A stretch of DNA of 64,000 bases from Tenrec ecaudatus (GCF_050624435.1 NC_134531.1:256260812-256324811); one strand, 5' to 3'; positions 1-11,484 are shown, numbered from the stretch's first letter. Program-made: numbers and translations. The notes: a model not told the origin generated them from the sequence alone.

Positions 1-937
1 GTTTTCATGGTACATAATTAACTATTGAGAATTGTATTGGAATTTCAAATAACAAAAGCTGATTCTGTGTTAATAAAGAAAATGGGAGCATGATCGATAT
101 AATAAAGAGAAAACTAATAAATATAGAGAATATACCTTAAAATGTACACCTTTTTGTAACTTAAATCAAGTTCTGAAGGGAACTGGTTAATGTTAAATTG
201 GTATCTCCACAACATAAAACATGTTCAGAGGTTAGTTGCTGGTCAGTATATCCATTCACTACTGTAATGTCTATTGAGAATCCAAGATGGTTTATAATTC
301 AGTAAAATAGAGGGTGGCCAAGGTCGCTGCTATCACAGAAGAAAACAAAGAAATACTGTACTACCAAGACGACATCATAACTTATAGCAGGTAAAAATCG
401 TGGGGACTAGAAATATATTTACTATTTTAGATTTTTTTATGGAAAATTAACATCTTTAAATGCACAGGTGTTTGCTATCCACCACTTATGTAAACATTGG
501 TGGATCAATTCTAGCTAGATGAATAATGAAAAAATACTGATAATATGTGTCTGCTAAGATTACAGTCAAGGAAACCCTATGCCTTTCTAGCACACCAGAG
601 TTCTAGTCTGCAACACGTTGGCTATCATTAGTCATAAGTGGCTTTATAATTCTGGTTTCACTTAGATATAATTAAGGAAGTGTACTTTAAAGAGCTGTCA
701 TTTAAGCTTAGATTTTTGTAACAGAGGGACCAAGCTGTACAGTGATGGAGTAGGGATGACTTATTTATCATGTGTGCTGGCAAGTCTGAAAAAGCTTGAA
801 AGACTTGTGGACCACTAAGGCAGAGATTTAGTCATCCCTGGGGTGGGGTGGTGCACGGGTGAGAATACAGTCAGGCCATTCACACAGGTTTACCTTTCCA
901 AATGAAGGAATTTAATTTTGACCTGTGTATGGTGAAG
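1..937. other. AT-rich non-coding stretch
   Basis: I see no gene, RNA gene or recognisable repeat here. Open frames are short and broken in all frames, and base composition is uniformly AT-rich. Confidence 0.5.
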
Positions 938-1232
938 TACTTGTAGATGAAAAACAAGGACGGCACCTTCATGATAAATTATAGCTCAATATAAAGAAAA
1001 CCAAAATCCTTACAACCGAACCATTAGATAACATTATGGCAAATGGAGAAAAAATTAAAATTCTCTGATTTCATGCAGCTTGAATAAAAAATCAATGCTC
1101 ATGGAAGCAGTGTTCCATAAATAAAATCACACGTTAATTGGATAAATCTGGCACAAAAGACGTCTTTAAAGTACTGAGGAGGAAGGGGATCACTTTGAAG
1201 ATTAAGGTGAATGTGCAACCCAAGTGGTATTA
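938..1232 (+). mobile_element. RTE-class LINE fragment (reverse-transcriptase 3' part)
   Basis: The stretch follows the RTE1_LA-type order: a segment around AAGAAAACCAAAATCCTTAC, then GGAGAAAAAATTAAAATTC, then ATCAATGCTCATGGAAGCAG, then GACGTCTTTAAAGTACTGA, then AAGATTAAGGTG. The same order recurs at 34640-34930 and 38565-38840. Both ends are truncated and frameshifts are frequent, so it is a dead relic. Family assignment rests on recognition plus the internal copies. Confidence 0.8.
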
Positions 1233-3707
1233 TTGTCATTCATCTCATTTTGAAAACACATTTAAAGACATAGCTTTGAATAAATATTCCCAGTAAAGTC
1301 TGCATTGGTGTTCCAGTAGCAATTACAATATGATTTGTAGATACTGAGCTATAGGAAACATTTTATAAAGAACATTATTTATATTTTCCTATATATAACC
1401 ATAGTTGACATAAAACTATTCAACTTTTCTAAGTCTATAGACTGAAAATGCATACAAATTTAAATATTTCCATGTGCATGTGTGTGCATTTTAAAACTTA
1501 TGTGGAAAATATATTTAAAAGGTATTAGAGGCATAAGTTTATATTTAATTATGTTTTAATTTAATTTTCCACAGATATTTATATATTGGCGCATATATAT
1601 ATACACTGTGACTTGATTACTATAATCCATATCAACTTAAATTACATATGTTCTAGTAAGTCTACTCTGATTTCCTCATTGTATGCAGTTAGGGGATTGA
1701 ACACAGGAAAGTAAGCTAACAGAAAAGTAAGCTTACAAGTTAGATTTGATTTTGTCCTAATTTCAAGGTTCTGATTAATCCATTAGCTATCACTCATGCC
1801 AAACAGCATCAACTGATATAAAGCAGAAAAATTCTGTCAAATACATTTAATTTCTAAAATCCATGCAGTGTTTTCATGTTAGAGTTATTTCCTCAAAGAC
1901 ACTTTGACATTTTTACAAATTTGTGGGATGATCTCTATTTCTGTTGTAAACAAAATGCAATTCACTCTACTAATTGTTCATTTTTCTCCAGATGCCTATC
2001 AGCTATGGTTGAATAACTGCAGTAATGTGGTTTAGTAGCAGAGAAAAATAACACTTTTCTTTGAATTTCATTTTATATCCTTGTAGTCCAAATATGGAAT
2101 TTTTATCCTTTTAAAATAAAAATGTCTCATTATTAAAATTAACCTAGTCCATTTTCTATAAATTGTTTTATTGGTACTTAACTATTCCTGTAAAGTAATT
2201 GCTTCCTATGTAGCTTTAAATTAGCTGCATACTTAAAATATTATGTATTTACTAAATAGCGATATCGCTCATATATAAATTGGATGGTTATATATCTTAC
2301 ACTAAGATTATTGTTTCCCATAATTTTATAAAACTGCATATTTTTGTTCTAAATTATTTTATGTGCCATTGTGTTTTTAAGATATTTTAAATACAGTTTA
2401 CCTAACCAGTACTGTACTGTAAGTACCTTATTCTAACCAAATTCATGACATGATTGATGTTTTTATGTATATTATTTTAGCTTTATTAATTCTCTTCTTT
2501 AGAAACACTGAAGCCATAATCATGTACAAAGTGAAATGGTTTATTTATTTTTTATTATGTTTTCATATGTTTAATCTTATTATTTAGTTGTATCAGGGCA
2601 GCTTATCTAGTTAGTGATAACTACTTTTCTTATACAAAAGTTCTTGCTAAATCATATCCTTCTCTAGATTTTCATGGATGTAATCCACCCTAGTCTTTGA
2701 AAATATCATTCATTTATTAATACTCTCGACAATACACAATATACTAGTTGCTACAGGGTTAAACTTATCATACATGACAAATAGGATAAATTTGCATTTA
2801 TTGCCACATTTTAATGGCATTTCCATTATTGTTGAAATACATCATATCCGATGTTTTTAAACAAATTTGTATTGGCTATTTTGGTGTACTGGTTCACATA
2901 TTGCACTAATAACTAGAATATCAGTGAGTCAATAAGTGGCCTTATTCTGACAGATGGCAATCTCTTTCCCAAATGTCCTTGATTTGACACCGATGTGTTC
3001 GACATGCTGAAGGCCAGGGTTATAGCAGCTGCTTATGTTCTAAAAGAGTTATCTGTACTGAAAAGTTACTATGTCTTGAAAAATTCACTAATATTCCAAA
3101 TGCTGACCTCCCACTTTGTTTCCAACATTTGCATTTCAATAAGTAATCATTATGAATTCATCTCCATGTATACTTGATCAATTTCAGAATGGAGAAGTTA
3201 GTAGAATGCTTTGATTTCCTCACTAGTAATTGTAGTGATAGTATCTCAATTTAAATATTTATTAAGGAAAAGGTTTGGTGGCCACATCTGGCCTCCTCTG
3301 GAAGGAGACTCTAACTCCACCACAACATAATTGCCCAAGGACAGATAGAGAAAAACAGTGGCGTAACGGCCAAATCACTGAGAATTCTGTCCTGGTTAAA
3401 CTGACACAAAACTTACTTAATATCATCATTGATATAGTCATTGCCATCTCATTTTTTGGGTGGGGGGGCTTTCCGGAAAAAAACAGAAAACCTGCTAGAT
3501 AAATTCTAAAGGAGCTGTAACACTACTTACCATCTCATTGTTGCAACCTAAGTAATTCAGCACATTAACATTGTAATTTGTTAAATTGAAATTTTCATAT
3601 ATACACAAGAGTTTAGAGTAATATCTGTGAATTTTTGTACTTTAGTAGTTTAACTATTGTTGTTATTAACTGCTGTCAAGTGTATTCTGACTGATAAGGA
3701 TCATATG
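1233..3707. other. AT-rich non-coding stretch
   Basis: No gene or confident repeat is visible. Composition is very AT-rich, with many ATATAT and poly-T runs. A segment near 3390-3430 (GTTAAACTGACACAAAACTT) faintly resembles the start of an MLT2-type LTR on the minus strand, but it is too short to call. Confidence 0.45.
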
Positions 3708-4790
3708 TGTGATGGCTAGATGTTTTTGTATGTTAGTCTGGTTAGATTGGAGAAACAAATTCATGGACACACACATGTGCATAAGGCAGAGGTTTATATA
3801 CAAGAACAGTTAAATATTGAGGAAATATGCCAGCCCAGTCCAGTTCAAGCCCATAAGTCCAATAATAGGCCATGTGTCTGATACCAATCTATAAAGTCCT
3901 CTTCATACTGATGAAACACATGCAATGGTGGAGAGCTGGATGTTCACAGTGGTTAGAGAGTCTTTGGATCCAGTGAGTTGTCAGCATCTCAGTGCTGGTA
4001 GGGGTCTTTACGTGGCTTCTCTGGCTTCAGAGTTCTGATTGCATCAGTGTAGGTCCATGTGGCTTCTCCAGCCCAGAGCACTAATGTAGTTCCAGGTGCC
4101 TTGTCATCTGCAATGTCTCCCAGGAAGTCAGCAGAGAAAGAGAGAAAAGTGTCTCTGGTCTCCAAGGAGGAAAATACAGGAATTCCCAGAGTTCTCAGGA
4201 GAAGACCAGGTCCACACAGACTTCTCACCGGCTATGGTCCTAGTGACAGACTAGACTCCACCCCGTCACTCTTAATCCTAAAATTGACAATTACATAACT
4301 ACCACATTTTGTCAAACTGGACATACCTGGGTGAAGGTAGGGGTAGAAACTAACCATTAAGCAGGTCGAAGCCTGATAACACAAACTTGGAGAAATGGCC
4401 TTCGCATCAGAAAGACCCAAAGCAGATGTGAACTCTCTCTTGTTTCATTGAATCTCTTGGATCTAGATTCTACATCTGATTCATCATCCTCTTGTTTTTT
4501 GCCTGCTGATCCCAGAAGCCATCAGTGAACTGCTAACCTTGCTTTATTTAGCCCACTTCAGGATCCTTCAGCTCTGCCTCCTCCTATTTCATCTTCCCAT
4601 GTCCTCTCATTCAGTTCTTGAAGCTACTTGAGTAAGAAGACACCAGCTTACATCTGACCTGCAGATTTAAACCAAATGAGACTCACTTACTTTCTACAAC
4701 TTCCAAGCCATTTCTTGATAATACATTTCTTTCTGTAACTTTCACATAGAAGCATCAAGTTTTTTCCTCTAAAGAAACCAACCTAACATA
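3708..4790 (+). mobile_element. Old ERVL/MLT2-like LTR, split by a younger LTR
   Basis: The LTR starts TGTGATGGCTAG at 3708. It is interrupted at 3729-4306 and resumes at 4312 with TCAAACTGGACATACCTGGG. It ends near 4790 in CCTCTAAAGAAACC...TAACATA, the typical ERVL 3' end (GTTTCTCTGGAGAACCCTGACTAATACA in MLT2, from memory). Removing the insert rejoins the MLT2-style 5' start (TGTGATGG...TGTCAA). A tRNA-Leu primer site follows directly, which fixes the orientation. Confidence 0.82.
3729..4306 (-). mobile_element. Younger ERVL-type solo LTR inserted in an older LTR
   Basis: This is a 578-bp element. On the plus strand it begins TATGTTAGTCTGG (TGTGTTAG in sister copies) and ends ACTACCACA, so the LTR reads TG..CA on the minus strand. 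It is flanked by a perfect 5-bp duplication, TTTTG, at 3724-3728 and 4307-4311, as expected for ERVL integration. Sister copies lie at 24778-25317, 16313-16823 and 22673-23067. No internal viral sequence accompanies it. Confidence 0.85.
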
Positions 4791-4792
4791 TT

Positions 4793-4807
4793 TGGTACCA
4801 GGAGTAG
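4793..4807 (+). other. Retroviral primer-binding site, tRNA-Leu type
   Basis: TGGTACCAGGAGTAG starts three bases after the LTR end. It matches the tRNA-Leu complement (TGGTACCAGGAGTGG) used by ERV-L elements except at one base. This site identifies the preceding repeat as a retroviral LTR and not a DNA transposon. Confidence 0.8.
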
Positions 4808-5585
4808 TTCTAGAGAGGCAAAATTGTAAAGATGTGTTTTGTAAATCAGTTTTTAGATCGGACTAAGCTTAGAACTTATCTAAATCCGTTCTCAGATCTG
4901 ATTAGGCACTAAGAACACTACTTCTGTTTCTATAAATATGAAAAAGTCTAGCAGTGTTAATAAAGAGGGAACTGATTGGAAAGAAATGTGACTCTAACTT
5001 GGGATAGGGATGCACAAGCTAATAATCCAGACAATGGAGACACTGAGCCCCTATGTTCCATAAACCACTGCAGCCACATGCATCTACACACTTATCTGGA
5101 GACTAATGCACTCTCAGTCAAGCCAGTAACCTTCCATCCGCACGTAAGATTCACCAAACGGTGCATGCTGTTACGGCACCAGGTGGTATTAGAGCTTTGG
5201 CTGAGTCCGAATCCGCAGGTTCTCAAGAAACAGCCTCCTACCTTTGTTGCCTCTAGACCTGTAATTAGACTTAAGTCACAGTGAGTCCCCAAAGGTGAAG
5301 TTAAGATGGTGGCCAGGAAGAGGTGGGCTATACTTCCCAAGAACTACTAGTTGCCTAACCTTGAGAATGTCTGTGGGAATGGTTATTGAGAGTGCGGGAT
5401 TATAGTGCAGGGAGCGCAAGCTAGAATCTGTCTGGGTTTGTCAATGTGGGTCCACATCACACGCATTCTTCCTTCACTGTTTCATTTTAAGTGGATCTAA
5501 CAGTTTATCGGGATGGTTCGCTGAGGCAGGGTTGTGAGATGACCTAAACTAAGTCAAGATGAAGTATAAGATCTCTATCAGGCCG
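4808..5585 (+). mobile_element. Decayed internal leader of the ERVL element
   Basis: The sequence between the primer site and the next RTE copy is probably ERVL leader or gag-region relic. A 102-codon open stretch at 4976-5284 has no motif I recognise. No protease, polymerase or 3' LTR follows, so the provirus is 3'-truncated. Placement after the primer site supports the call; the content alone does not. Confidence 0.45.
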
Positions 5586-6190
5586 TATACTAGGGAAAAC
5601 ATGAGGAAAAATGAAAGTTTTGAGTTGCTAAATTGAAGGATTATATGGGGTCAAATATTGAACAATGGAGGGACAATGAAAAGAAGAGGGATTGAATGCA
5701 TAAATTCACTGTACCTGGACAATCTGCGATCATTTCAAAGGGTAGCATACGATCAAGAACCCGTGGTACTGGAAGAAGAAGTGCAAACTGTAAACAAGCC
5801 TCGGGTAAATGGCAGAAAATCAACTGAAGTATTTCAAAAACATGAATTTTCCACTAGACTTATTCAAAAATCATACTAACAAATAATCAAATAATTGTGC
5901 TATATTAAAGAAGAACATGGCATTGGGCTTTGGAGGAAGGCTAATTAACCACCTTTACTATGTAAGTGCCACAATCTTAAGTGTGGAAAATGAGGAGGAC
6001 TTGATGCACTGCTGATGAAGGTAAAGGACTATAGCTTCTATATAGATAACAACTCACTTGAGGGGGAAATAAATCCTTACAACCTGACTAGGAGACAGGA
6101 TGATAGAGAAAATATTGAAGTTGTCAAGGATTTCATTTTGCTTGGAATTATAGCCAATTCTCAGAGAAGCCAAAAAGCAATCTAAAATCC

Positions 6191-6363
6191 CTACCGAGCT
6201 TATGCCAACTCATAGTGACCTCGTAAGAAATGGTTTTCTGAGGCTGTAACACTTTACATGGTTAGGAAGTCTCAGCTATTTCCCAAACAGCGGCTGGTGC
6301 TTTCAAACTGCTAACGTTGCAGGTAGCCAAACAACTCATAACCAGTACACCACCAAGGCCCCA
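6191..6363 (-). mobile_element. AfroSINE
   Basis: On the plus strand it reads CCAACTCATAGTGACC at the 3'-tail side, then TTCTGAGGCTGTAACACTTTAC, CAGCGGCTGGTGC, CAAACTGCTAACGTTGC and CACCACCAAGG at the tRNA-like head. This is the full AfroSINE order in reverse. It sits inside the RTE copy. Confidence 0.85.
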
Positions 6364-6410
6364 CTCAGGGAAGCAGCAGTCAAGAAGGCAAAGAATACAT
6401 AGTGCCATGG

Positions 6411-6625
6411 AGAAGCCTGGTTGGCAAAGGAAGTCACATGTCAGGCTGCCAACTACAAGGCCAGCAGTTGGAAACCACAAGTGGCTTCTTGGAAAAAAGA
6501 GGAGGCTTTCTGCTCCAGTAAAGAGTTGGAGCCTCAGAAACTCACAAGGGCAATTCTACTCTTCCCTATAGGATAACCACTATGAGTCAGAATTGACTCA
6601 AGGACAGTGAGTTTGGTTTTTTGAC
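6411..6625 (+). mobile_element. AfroSINE
   Basis: The head (AGAAGCCTGGTTGGC...CAAGGCCAGCAGTTGGAAAC) is followed by AAGAGTTGGAGCCTCAGAAA and the tail CACTATGAGTCAGAATTGAC, then GTGAGTTTGGTTTTTT. It lies 48 bp from the reverse copy, so the two could fold as a hairpin. Confidence 0.85.
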
Positions 6626-7009
6626 CTTCTATTGCCTTGTGCAAAACATCAACTGCACAGGACCTTCTCTAGTCTTAAAAAGATCAGGGGACCCTTCATG
6701 GACTAAGGTGAATATAGCACAAGTCAGAGTATTTGCAATCACTTCATATGCATGTGGAAGCTGGTCAATGAATAAGGAAAACAGGAAGAATTGATGCTTT
6801 TGAATTATTTGTTGAAGAATGTTGAAAGTAACATGGACTATCAGAATATCAAATAAGTCTTGGAGGAAGTAGAGCCCAAGTGATCCTTGAATCAACTACA
6901 GGGAGAACAATTGTTAACAGGCCATGGTGCTTGGTGGGGGTCAGCTGAAAAGAGGAAGATTGTCAATGAGATGGAGTGACTCAGTGCCTGCGGTAATACG
7001 CAGTGTATT

Positions 7010-8100
7010 ACTACATATGTTCTCAACAAAAGAACACAAAATAAATGAAGAAAAAAATGACCTAAGTGGCTCAGATAAAATTACGACTGTACAGTGGTTT
7101 TTAACCCATGATTAACAGGGTGAGGTCAACTCATAAACACTCAGAACTGGCTCTTGTCAGGCAGAACCCTAGAAATCCTGGAAAAAACTGTGCCACAGTT
7201 TTGGTTTGGTTTTCTAATCTATTTAGTTTCATAATCATGAGTATTTTTAATTTAAGAAAAATGTCAGTGATTAAGGAAATTTAAACTAATAATATTTTAA
7301 TACCTACAAGAATAAAAAGGTTGAAATTATTTATTTCAGTCTAGAAAAAAACAAATGATGAATATGCTAGTTTTGTTCAATATTTTAAGGAAAATATACA
7401 AAGAAGTGTTGGTTGATGAGTTGTCATATTTTTGAGTTAAAATTGGAAGATATTCTGTTTTCAGTAGTCATTATACTTTTATATCTTTAGAAAGGATATA
7501 ATAAAATGGCCATGAATTGTAGACTGCACAGTGAAGTATATCTCTTAATAAGTTTCCATTATAATTCCTTCAAATAGTAAAGGCATAAAATTTTCTTCAT
7601 TTTATTTTTTCTCAAATAATTAACGGAGGAAAGACATTTTGGGCGATTTGAAATTATGTGTGTTTTCTCAATGAATATTTTTTAAACCAACATATACTAA
7701 GAAAGCATAAATTTGTATAGTTTATTACACAATATGGCATGGAATATGGAATTGTGGCTACAGGGGAAAAAGACAATGAACTTTCACAAGTATAAAAATA
7801 ATAAATTTCATTGCTCATATTACACTAGTTCTACATGAAATCTCAATGGATAATGTCTTTACATAGAATTCTTAAATTCTTGATAGTAACAGGACAAGGA
7901 AAGTCACTTCACCAGTCTAATTAATGAGAACATATCAGAAACTAGGAAGCAAAAAGTCTGACCAACCAGGGTCCCAGCCAACCAGAAATCACCTTGCTAA
8001 CCAGCTAGCTTTGGCCAATCACATTGTGTGTTTTAAAAACAAAACAAAACAACAACAGCTGATTCTCAATCACATTGTATTTTTGTTTTTTAAAAAAACA
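7010..8100. other. AT-rich non-coding stretch
   Basis: No recognised feature. Two related short blocks, CCAATCACATTGTGTGTTTT near 8015 and CAATCACATTGTATTTTTG near 8067, suggest a local duplication upstream of the next retroposon. Confidence 0.4.
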
Positions 8101-8104
8101 AACA

Positions 8105-8320
8105 AAAAACTGCTGATTCCAGGAACCCAAGTGGAAGGTAAATTTTGAGAATGACTAAGGCAATGAATGTATAAGGGTGCTTTGCTCAATTGATGTATGT
8201 GTGGATTGTGATAAGAGTTGTATGAGCCCCGATAAAAAGATTTATTAATTAAAAAAAAACCAAGAAAAATAAAAAAAAAGAACTAAAAAATCCCAAACAA
8301 CTAAAATAAATAAATAAAAC
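8105..8320 (+). mobile_element. Poly-A retroposon with L1-like 3' end (family B)
   Basis: It reads CTGATTCCAGGAACCCAAGT, GAATGTATAAGGGTGCTTTG and GATTGTGATAAGAGTTGTAT, then CCGATAAAAAGATT and an A-rich tail. Close relatives lie at 13750-13893, 32345-32500 and 54400-54637. The polyadenylation-like AATAAA and A-tail indicate retroposition. Whether the family is a truncated L1 3' UTR or a SINE is unresolved. Confidence 0.7.
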
Positions 8321-8470
8321 CCATCCCTGAGCTCGATGGCTCCTGCCAGACATGAGAGCCCTGCCAGGCCCAGTTAGGTTTTCACCGCTTTCACCCTTTC
8401 TGTATTGTAGACCTCTTGGGAACCTTTCCCCCAGGTATCTTGACTTTACTGCTTATTGAACTTGCTCTGC

Positions 8471-8530
8471 TGCCTCCTCCGGCCTCCTCCGGCCTCCTCC
8501 GGCCTCCTCCGGCCTCCTCCGGCCTCCTCC
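8471..8530. repeat. 10-bp tandem repeat GGCCTCCTCC, six units
   Basis: Six consecutive 10-bp units run from 8471; the first begins TGCC, the other five are identical. The array is strongly GC-rich and purely pyrimidine-rich on one strand apart from GG, in AT-rich surroundings. Long frames across it on both strands are a by-product of the repeat. Confidence 0.95.
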
Positions 8531-8700
8531 TGCATCCTTGTTTGGTGTCTGCATTGCCATTGCTCCTTTCAAGAAGCAGGCAGCATTGGGAAGCACCAGG
8601 AAAAGGGTAGTCAGATATCACTTTATTCTGTTAAGAAAACTCTGATGAAGATAAATGAAAAACAGTAGTTATTAGTCAAGATGTGGAGTTCTAGAGTAGC

Positions 8701-9210
8701 TGTGTTAGTCTGGGTACTTTAGAGAAACAAATCCACAGAAACTCATGTATAAGAGAGAGTTTTATATAAAGGGTAAGTGTGCATCAAGAAAACATCCTAA
8801 CCCAGTGCTGCCTAAACCCACAAGTCCAACATTAACTCATCTGTCCACCACAAGGTCCTCCTTCATCTCACAAAACACACACAATGACACCAACTGCAGG
8901 AGAAAAGCCAAGTCAGTGAAAGGGTAATCATCTCCGTGCTGGCGGGGGCCTCCACACGGCTGCTCCAGCACCCAGTGCTGCATCGGTTAGGTCCATGTGG
9001 CTTCTCCTTGGGGATGTCTTGCAGGAAGTGAGCCTGCAGGCTGGAGCAGGGAACTGGCTAAAGCAGCTGCACCCTAGTCGGACCATCACGAAGCAAGAGA
9101 CCCAAGAACTAGAAAGGCAAGGCTCACCAAGCTATTTATCTCTCCACCCTTTAATAACCCCACATGTGTTTATATTGGCCAGGATGGCATAATAAGCTTT
9201 AACTGTATCA
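8701..9210 (-). mobile_element. ERVL-type solo LTR
   Basis: It begins TGTGTTAGTCTGGGTACTTT on the plus strand and ends near TAACTGTATCA. It is closely similar along its length to 49419-49922 (shared CAGTGCTGCC, CACAAGTCCAACATTAAC and TGCAGGAAGT). A TATA-like TTTATATAAAG lies near 8760. No exact target duplication is visible. Confidence 0.8.
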
Positions 9211-10224
9211 ATGTGAAATGAATTATAGGAAAATTGAATACATTTTATTGAAATAAAATATAAATCGATAAAAACACAGATGGGCTACAACAAATTGTGC
9301 TTTGATTATTTCACTTTTATAAAGGGCAAAAGATTATTTTCTTCAAAGGGAAAAAAGGAATCAACATTGAGAATGATAGTTAGAGCCTGAGGCATTGCCG
9401 CAAAAGGTTTCCAGGTTTCAGTTTACATTAATGTCTTCAGAGTGAGGATGAATTTAAATTATACCAAGTCGCCTCTTGTTAAATTCTGTATCAGAAGAAA
9501 GATGTAAGGCATTTTTCTGCTTTACTCACATGCTCACAAAAATATTCACTAAGACTTATTCTCATATGTGCTGATATTCATACGGACTTAAGGAGAATTT
9601 GTCAACCTCAAAAGTCATAGAACTCCTTAGCAGTGACATTGCCTCCCACAACTACGGGGTTTGTTGTACTTTATTAGCCATTTGAAACACAACAAGCAGT
9701 ACTTGCAAGAGTAACAAGGGACTGGATCTTGATGTACCTCCTCCTCACTATGGAAGGGATCATGGATTCTCTTATGCCTTCAGACTTCTGGAATTCTAAA
9801 TCTTCCCTGTTTCTCCTCCAATTTCCAACTTCTTTCTCTTCGTAAGTCAGCTTGGTGAGTTATGCCCTGCCACACTCTCACTTGAGAAATAGACTTGGGA
9901 AGAACGGCTGGTCAGGACATTTGTTCCCTCGTGGTGATTCTTGAACGCAGGATGTATTGAAGAATACTGACTTACGGACAGCACGTACTCTCAGACCAAG
10001 TCCAAGCCCAAGGGTCTCGGGGTCATTCCCTGCAGGAAGGTCTTGGAAAGGAGTGCTGGTGGCCGTGACTCGTTCACAAGATGGAAGACTGAGATAATAG
10101 AAGAGTGGGTCACAAAGTACCAAGTAGGGAGCCCAAGCAGAGTGGATATTGATATAAGGGTTTTAGTAGTACTATATGTGATATGCTACTTAGAAGAATC
10201 CAGTAGAAAATATAAAACAACTAT
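9211..10224. other. Non-coding stretch with a CpG-rich patch
   Basis: No recognised gene. Between about 9920 and 10085 there are at least seven CpG dinucleotides, many for this AT-rich DNA. The 81-codon minus-strand frame at 9878-10123 has no recognised motif and no start context I trust. Confidence 0.35.
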
Positions 10225-10445
10225 TTCCAGAATTAGGTTTTTATCAAGTGAAAGGTTTACTCTAGGAAAATATGTCACTGCAAGAGAATTTTATTTAGAA
10301 GCTCCTGGAAGAGAGGAACCCTTACCAGCTAGCAGCATCAGCCATAATATTTCTTGGTCCCAGCATGCATATCAATCTTTTGTTAAGAGATACGTGGGAA
10401 CTTCCATGGAGGTGTAGCAAGGGGTGGTTCTGGGAAATGTTATTA
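10225..10445. repeat. Unclassified dispersed repeat, copy 1 (family E)
   Basis: This stretch resembles 15520-15735 in order: AGGTTTACTCTAGGAAAATA, GCAAGAGAATTTTATTTAGA, GAACTTCCATGGAGGTGTAG, then GGTTCTGGGAAATGT. I do not recognise the family. A 124-codon plus-strand frame overlaps it but shows no domain. Confidence 0.5.
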
Positions 10446-11068
10446 TGGATTCTATGCATGCTCTGTCCAAATCTCCACCTCTCTCCCTTGGCCTGTCTCA
10501 TTCCTCCCCCCCCCCAAAAAAAAAAAAAGATTTCATACACAACATTTTTCAGGGTGTCAGGGGTGAATGTCTCTCTTTTTGTAGCTGCTTCCTTCTACGT
10601 GGAGAACAGCGTATCACCCTTCATACATTAAGGGGTGCATGCTCGTTCAGGTAGAGTCTTGACTTGGGCGGTGAGTCATTCACAGACATAGTCTGTTTGT
10701 GGCCTGCTATCTAGTTTTCATCGATTGATTTGTCTGTGGAATTTATAAAATTCTACAAGTAATACCAAGGGTTCTTCTGGAGGAACTACTAGAGTTAAAA
10801 AGAGAGAAAATAAAATAAGGGTAAATGGAAGATTGATACCCTCAATATTACATATTTCAAGACCATTTCAGACTAACTGCACATATCACTAAACATTCTC
10901 CCAAACCTACATCATTATGAAACGTTCTTAATATACATTTTATTGTAATAATAGTCATAAAGGGTTTGGTTGGTTGAACATGCTGAAATTAAAGAATAAA
11001 GAAAGATAACTCCATTTTCCCCTACATATTCTAGCTCTGTAGATACTTTTAGGTCAAGTGATTGATTA
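10446..11068. other. Non-coding stretch
   Basis: I see only a C-run next to an A-run (10507-10528). No gene is supported. Confidence 0.4.
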
Positions 11069-11132
11069 GTGTGTGTGTGTGTGTGTGTGTTGTGTGTGTG
11101 CGTGTGTGTGCGCGCACGCGCGTGCCTGTGTC
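11069..11132. repeat. (GT)n tract with alternating CG core
   Basis: About 64 bp of alternating purine-pyrimidine sequence ends in GTGCGCGCACGCGCGTGC. The minus-strand frame rich in His/Thr codons over this tract is an artefact. Confidence 0.95.
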
Positions 11133-11484
11133 TACATCTACCTCTTTCTGTAAGCACATTATCTCTCCTTACTTTATCTAGGTTTGTCCTGGTCACTTGT
11201 ATAATTTAGTGGTTAGAAATATATGCGTAGATGGAATATTAAAGATGGTTGATTGAAGGGATCTGATGGAATCAGGGCTCTGTCTGTAGACTGCAGCTTT
11301 CTACAGAATTTCTGGATTCTGGCCTTGTTGCATTTTCTCCTCTTAATTAGAAGTTGAAGATAGCACTTGGCCAGTTAACTTGGGCTTTACCCGACTGCAA
11401 GATGGTGGTCATGACTCTCTTTAAATTCCTTAGATTACGAGCACTTGCGATGGATTTGGACAGTTTAATACAAGTGGTGCGGGC

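Larger units (their letters stand above)
5590..7005 (+). mobile_element. RTE LINE copy interrupted by two AfroSINEs
   Basis: The upstream part (5590-6190) includes the region before and at the start of the reverse-transcriptase domain. The residues AYDQEPVVLEEEVQT near 5748-5792 match the RTE segment VAYEKESMVLKDQVQT encoded on the minus strand near 44850. The element then passes into GTTGTCAAGGATTTCATTTT near 6120. The 3' part resumes about 6640-7005 with CATATGCATGTGGAAGCTGG and GGAAGATTGTCAATGAGATG. AfroSINEs occupy 6191-6363 and 6411-6625. Much of the polymerase is missing. Confidence 0.82.

Noticed and set aside
3390..3430. Possible minus-strand start of an MLT2-type LTR
   Set aside because: The resemblance is limited to about 30 bp with no supporting LTR body.
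8391..8668. Overlapping frames on both strands with repeated Pro/Leu or Gly/Arg
   Set aside because: They are produced by the six-unit 10-bp array.
10043..10417. 124-codon plus-strand open frame
   Set aside because: It overlaps an unclassified dispersed repeat, shows no motif, and the matching part of the second copy (15520-15735) is not open.
10915..11196. 93-codon minus-strand frame rich in His and Thr
   Set aside because: The composition comes entirely from the (GT)n tract.
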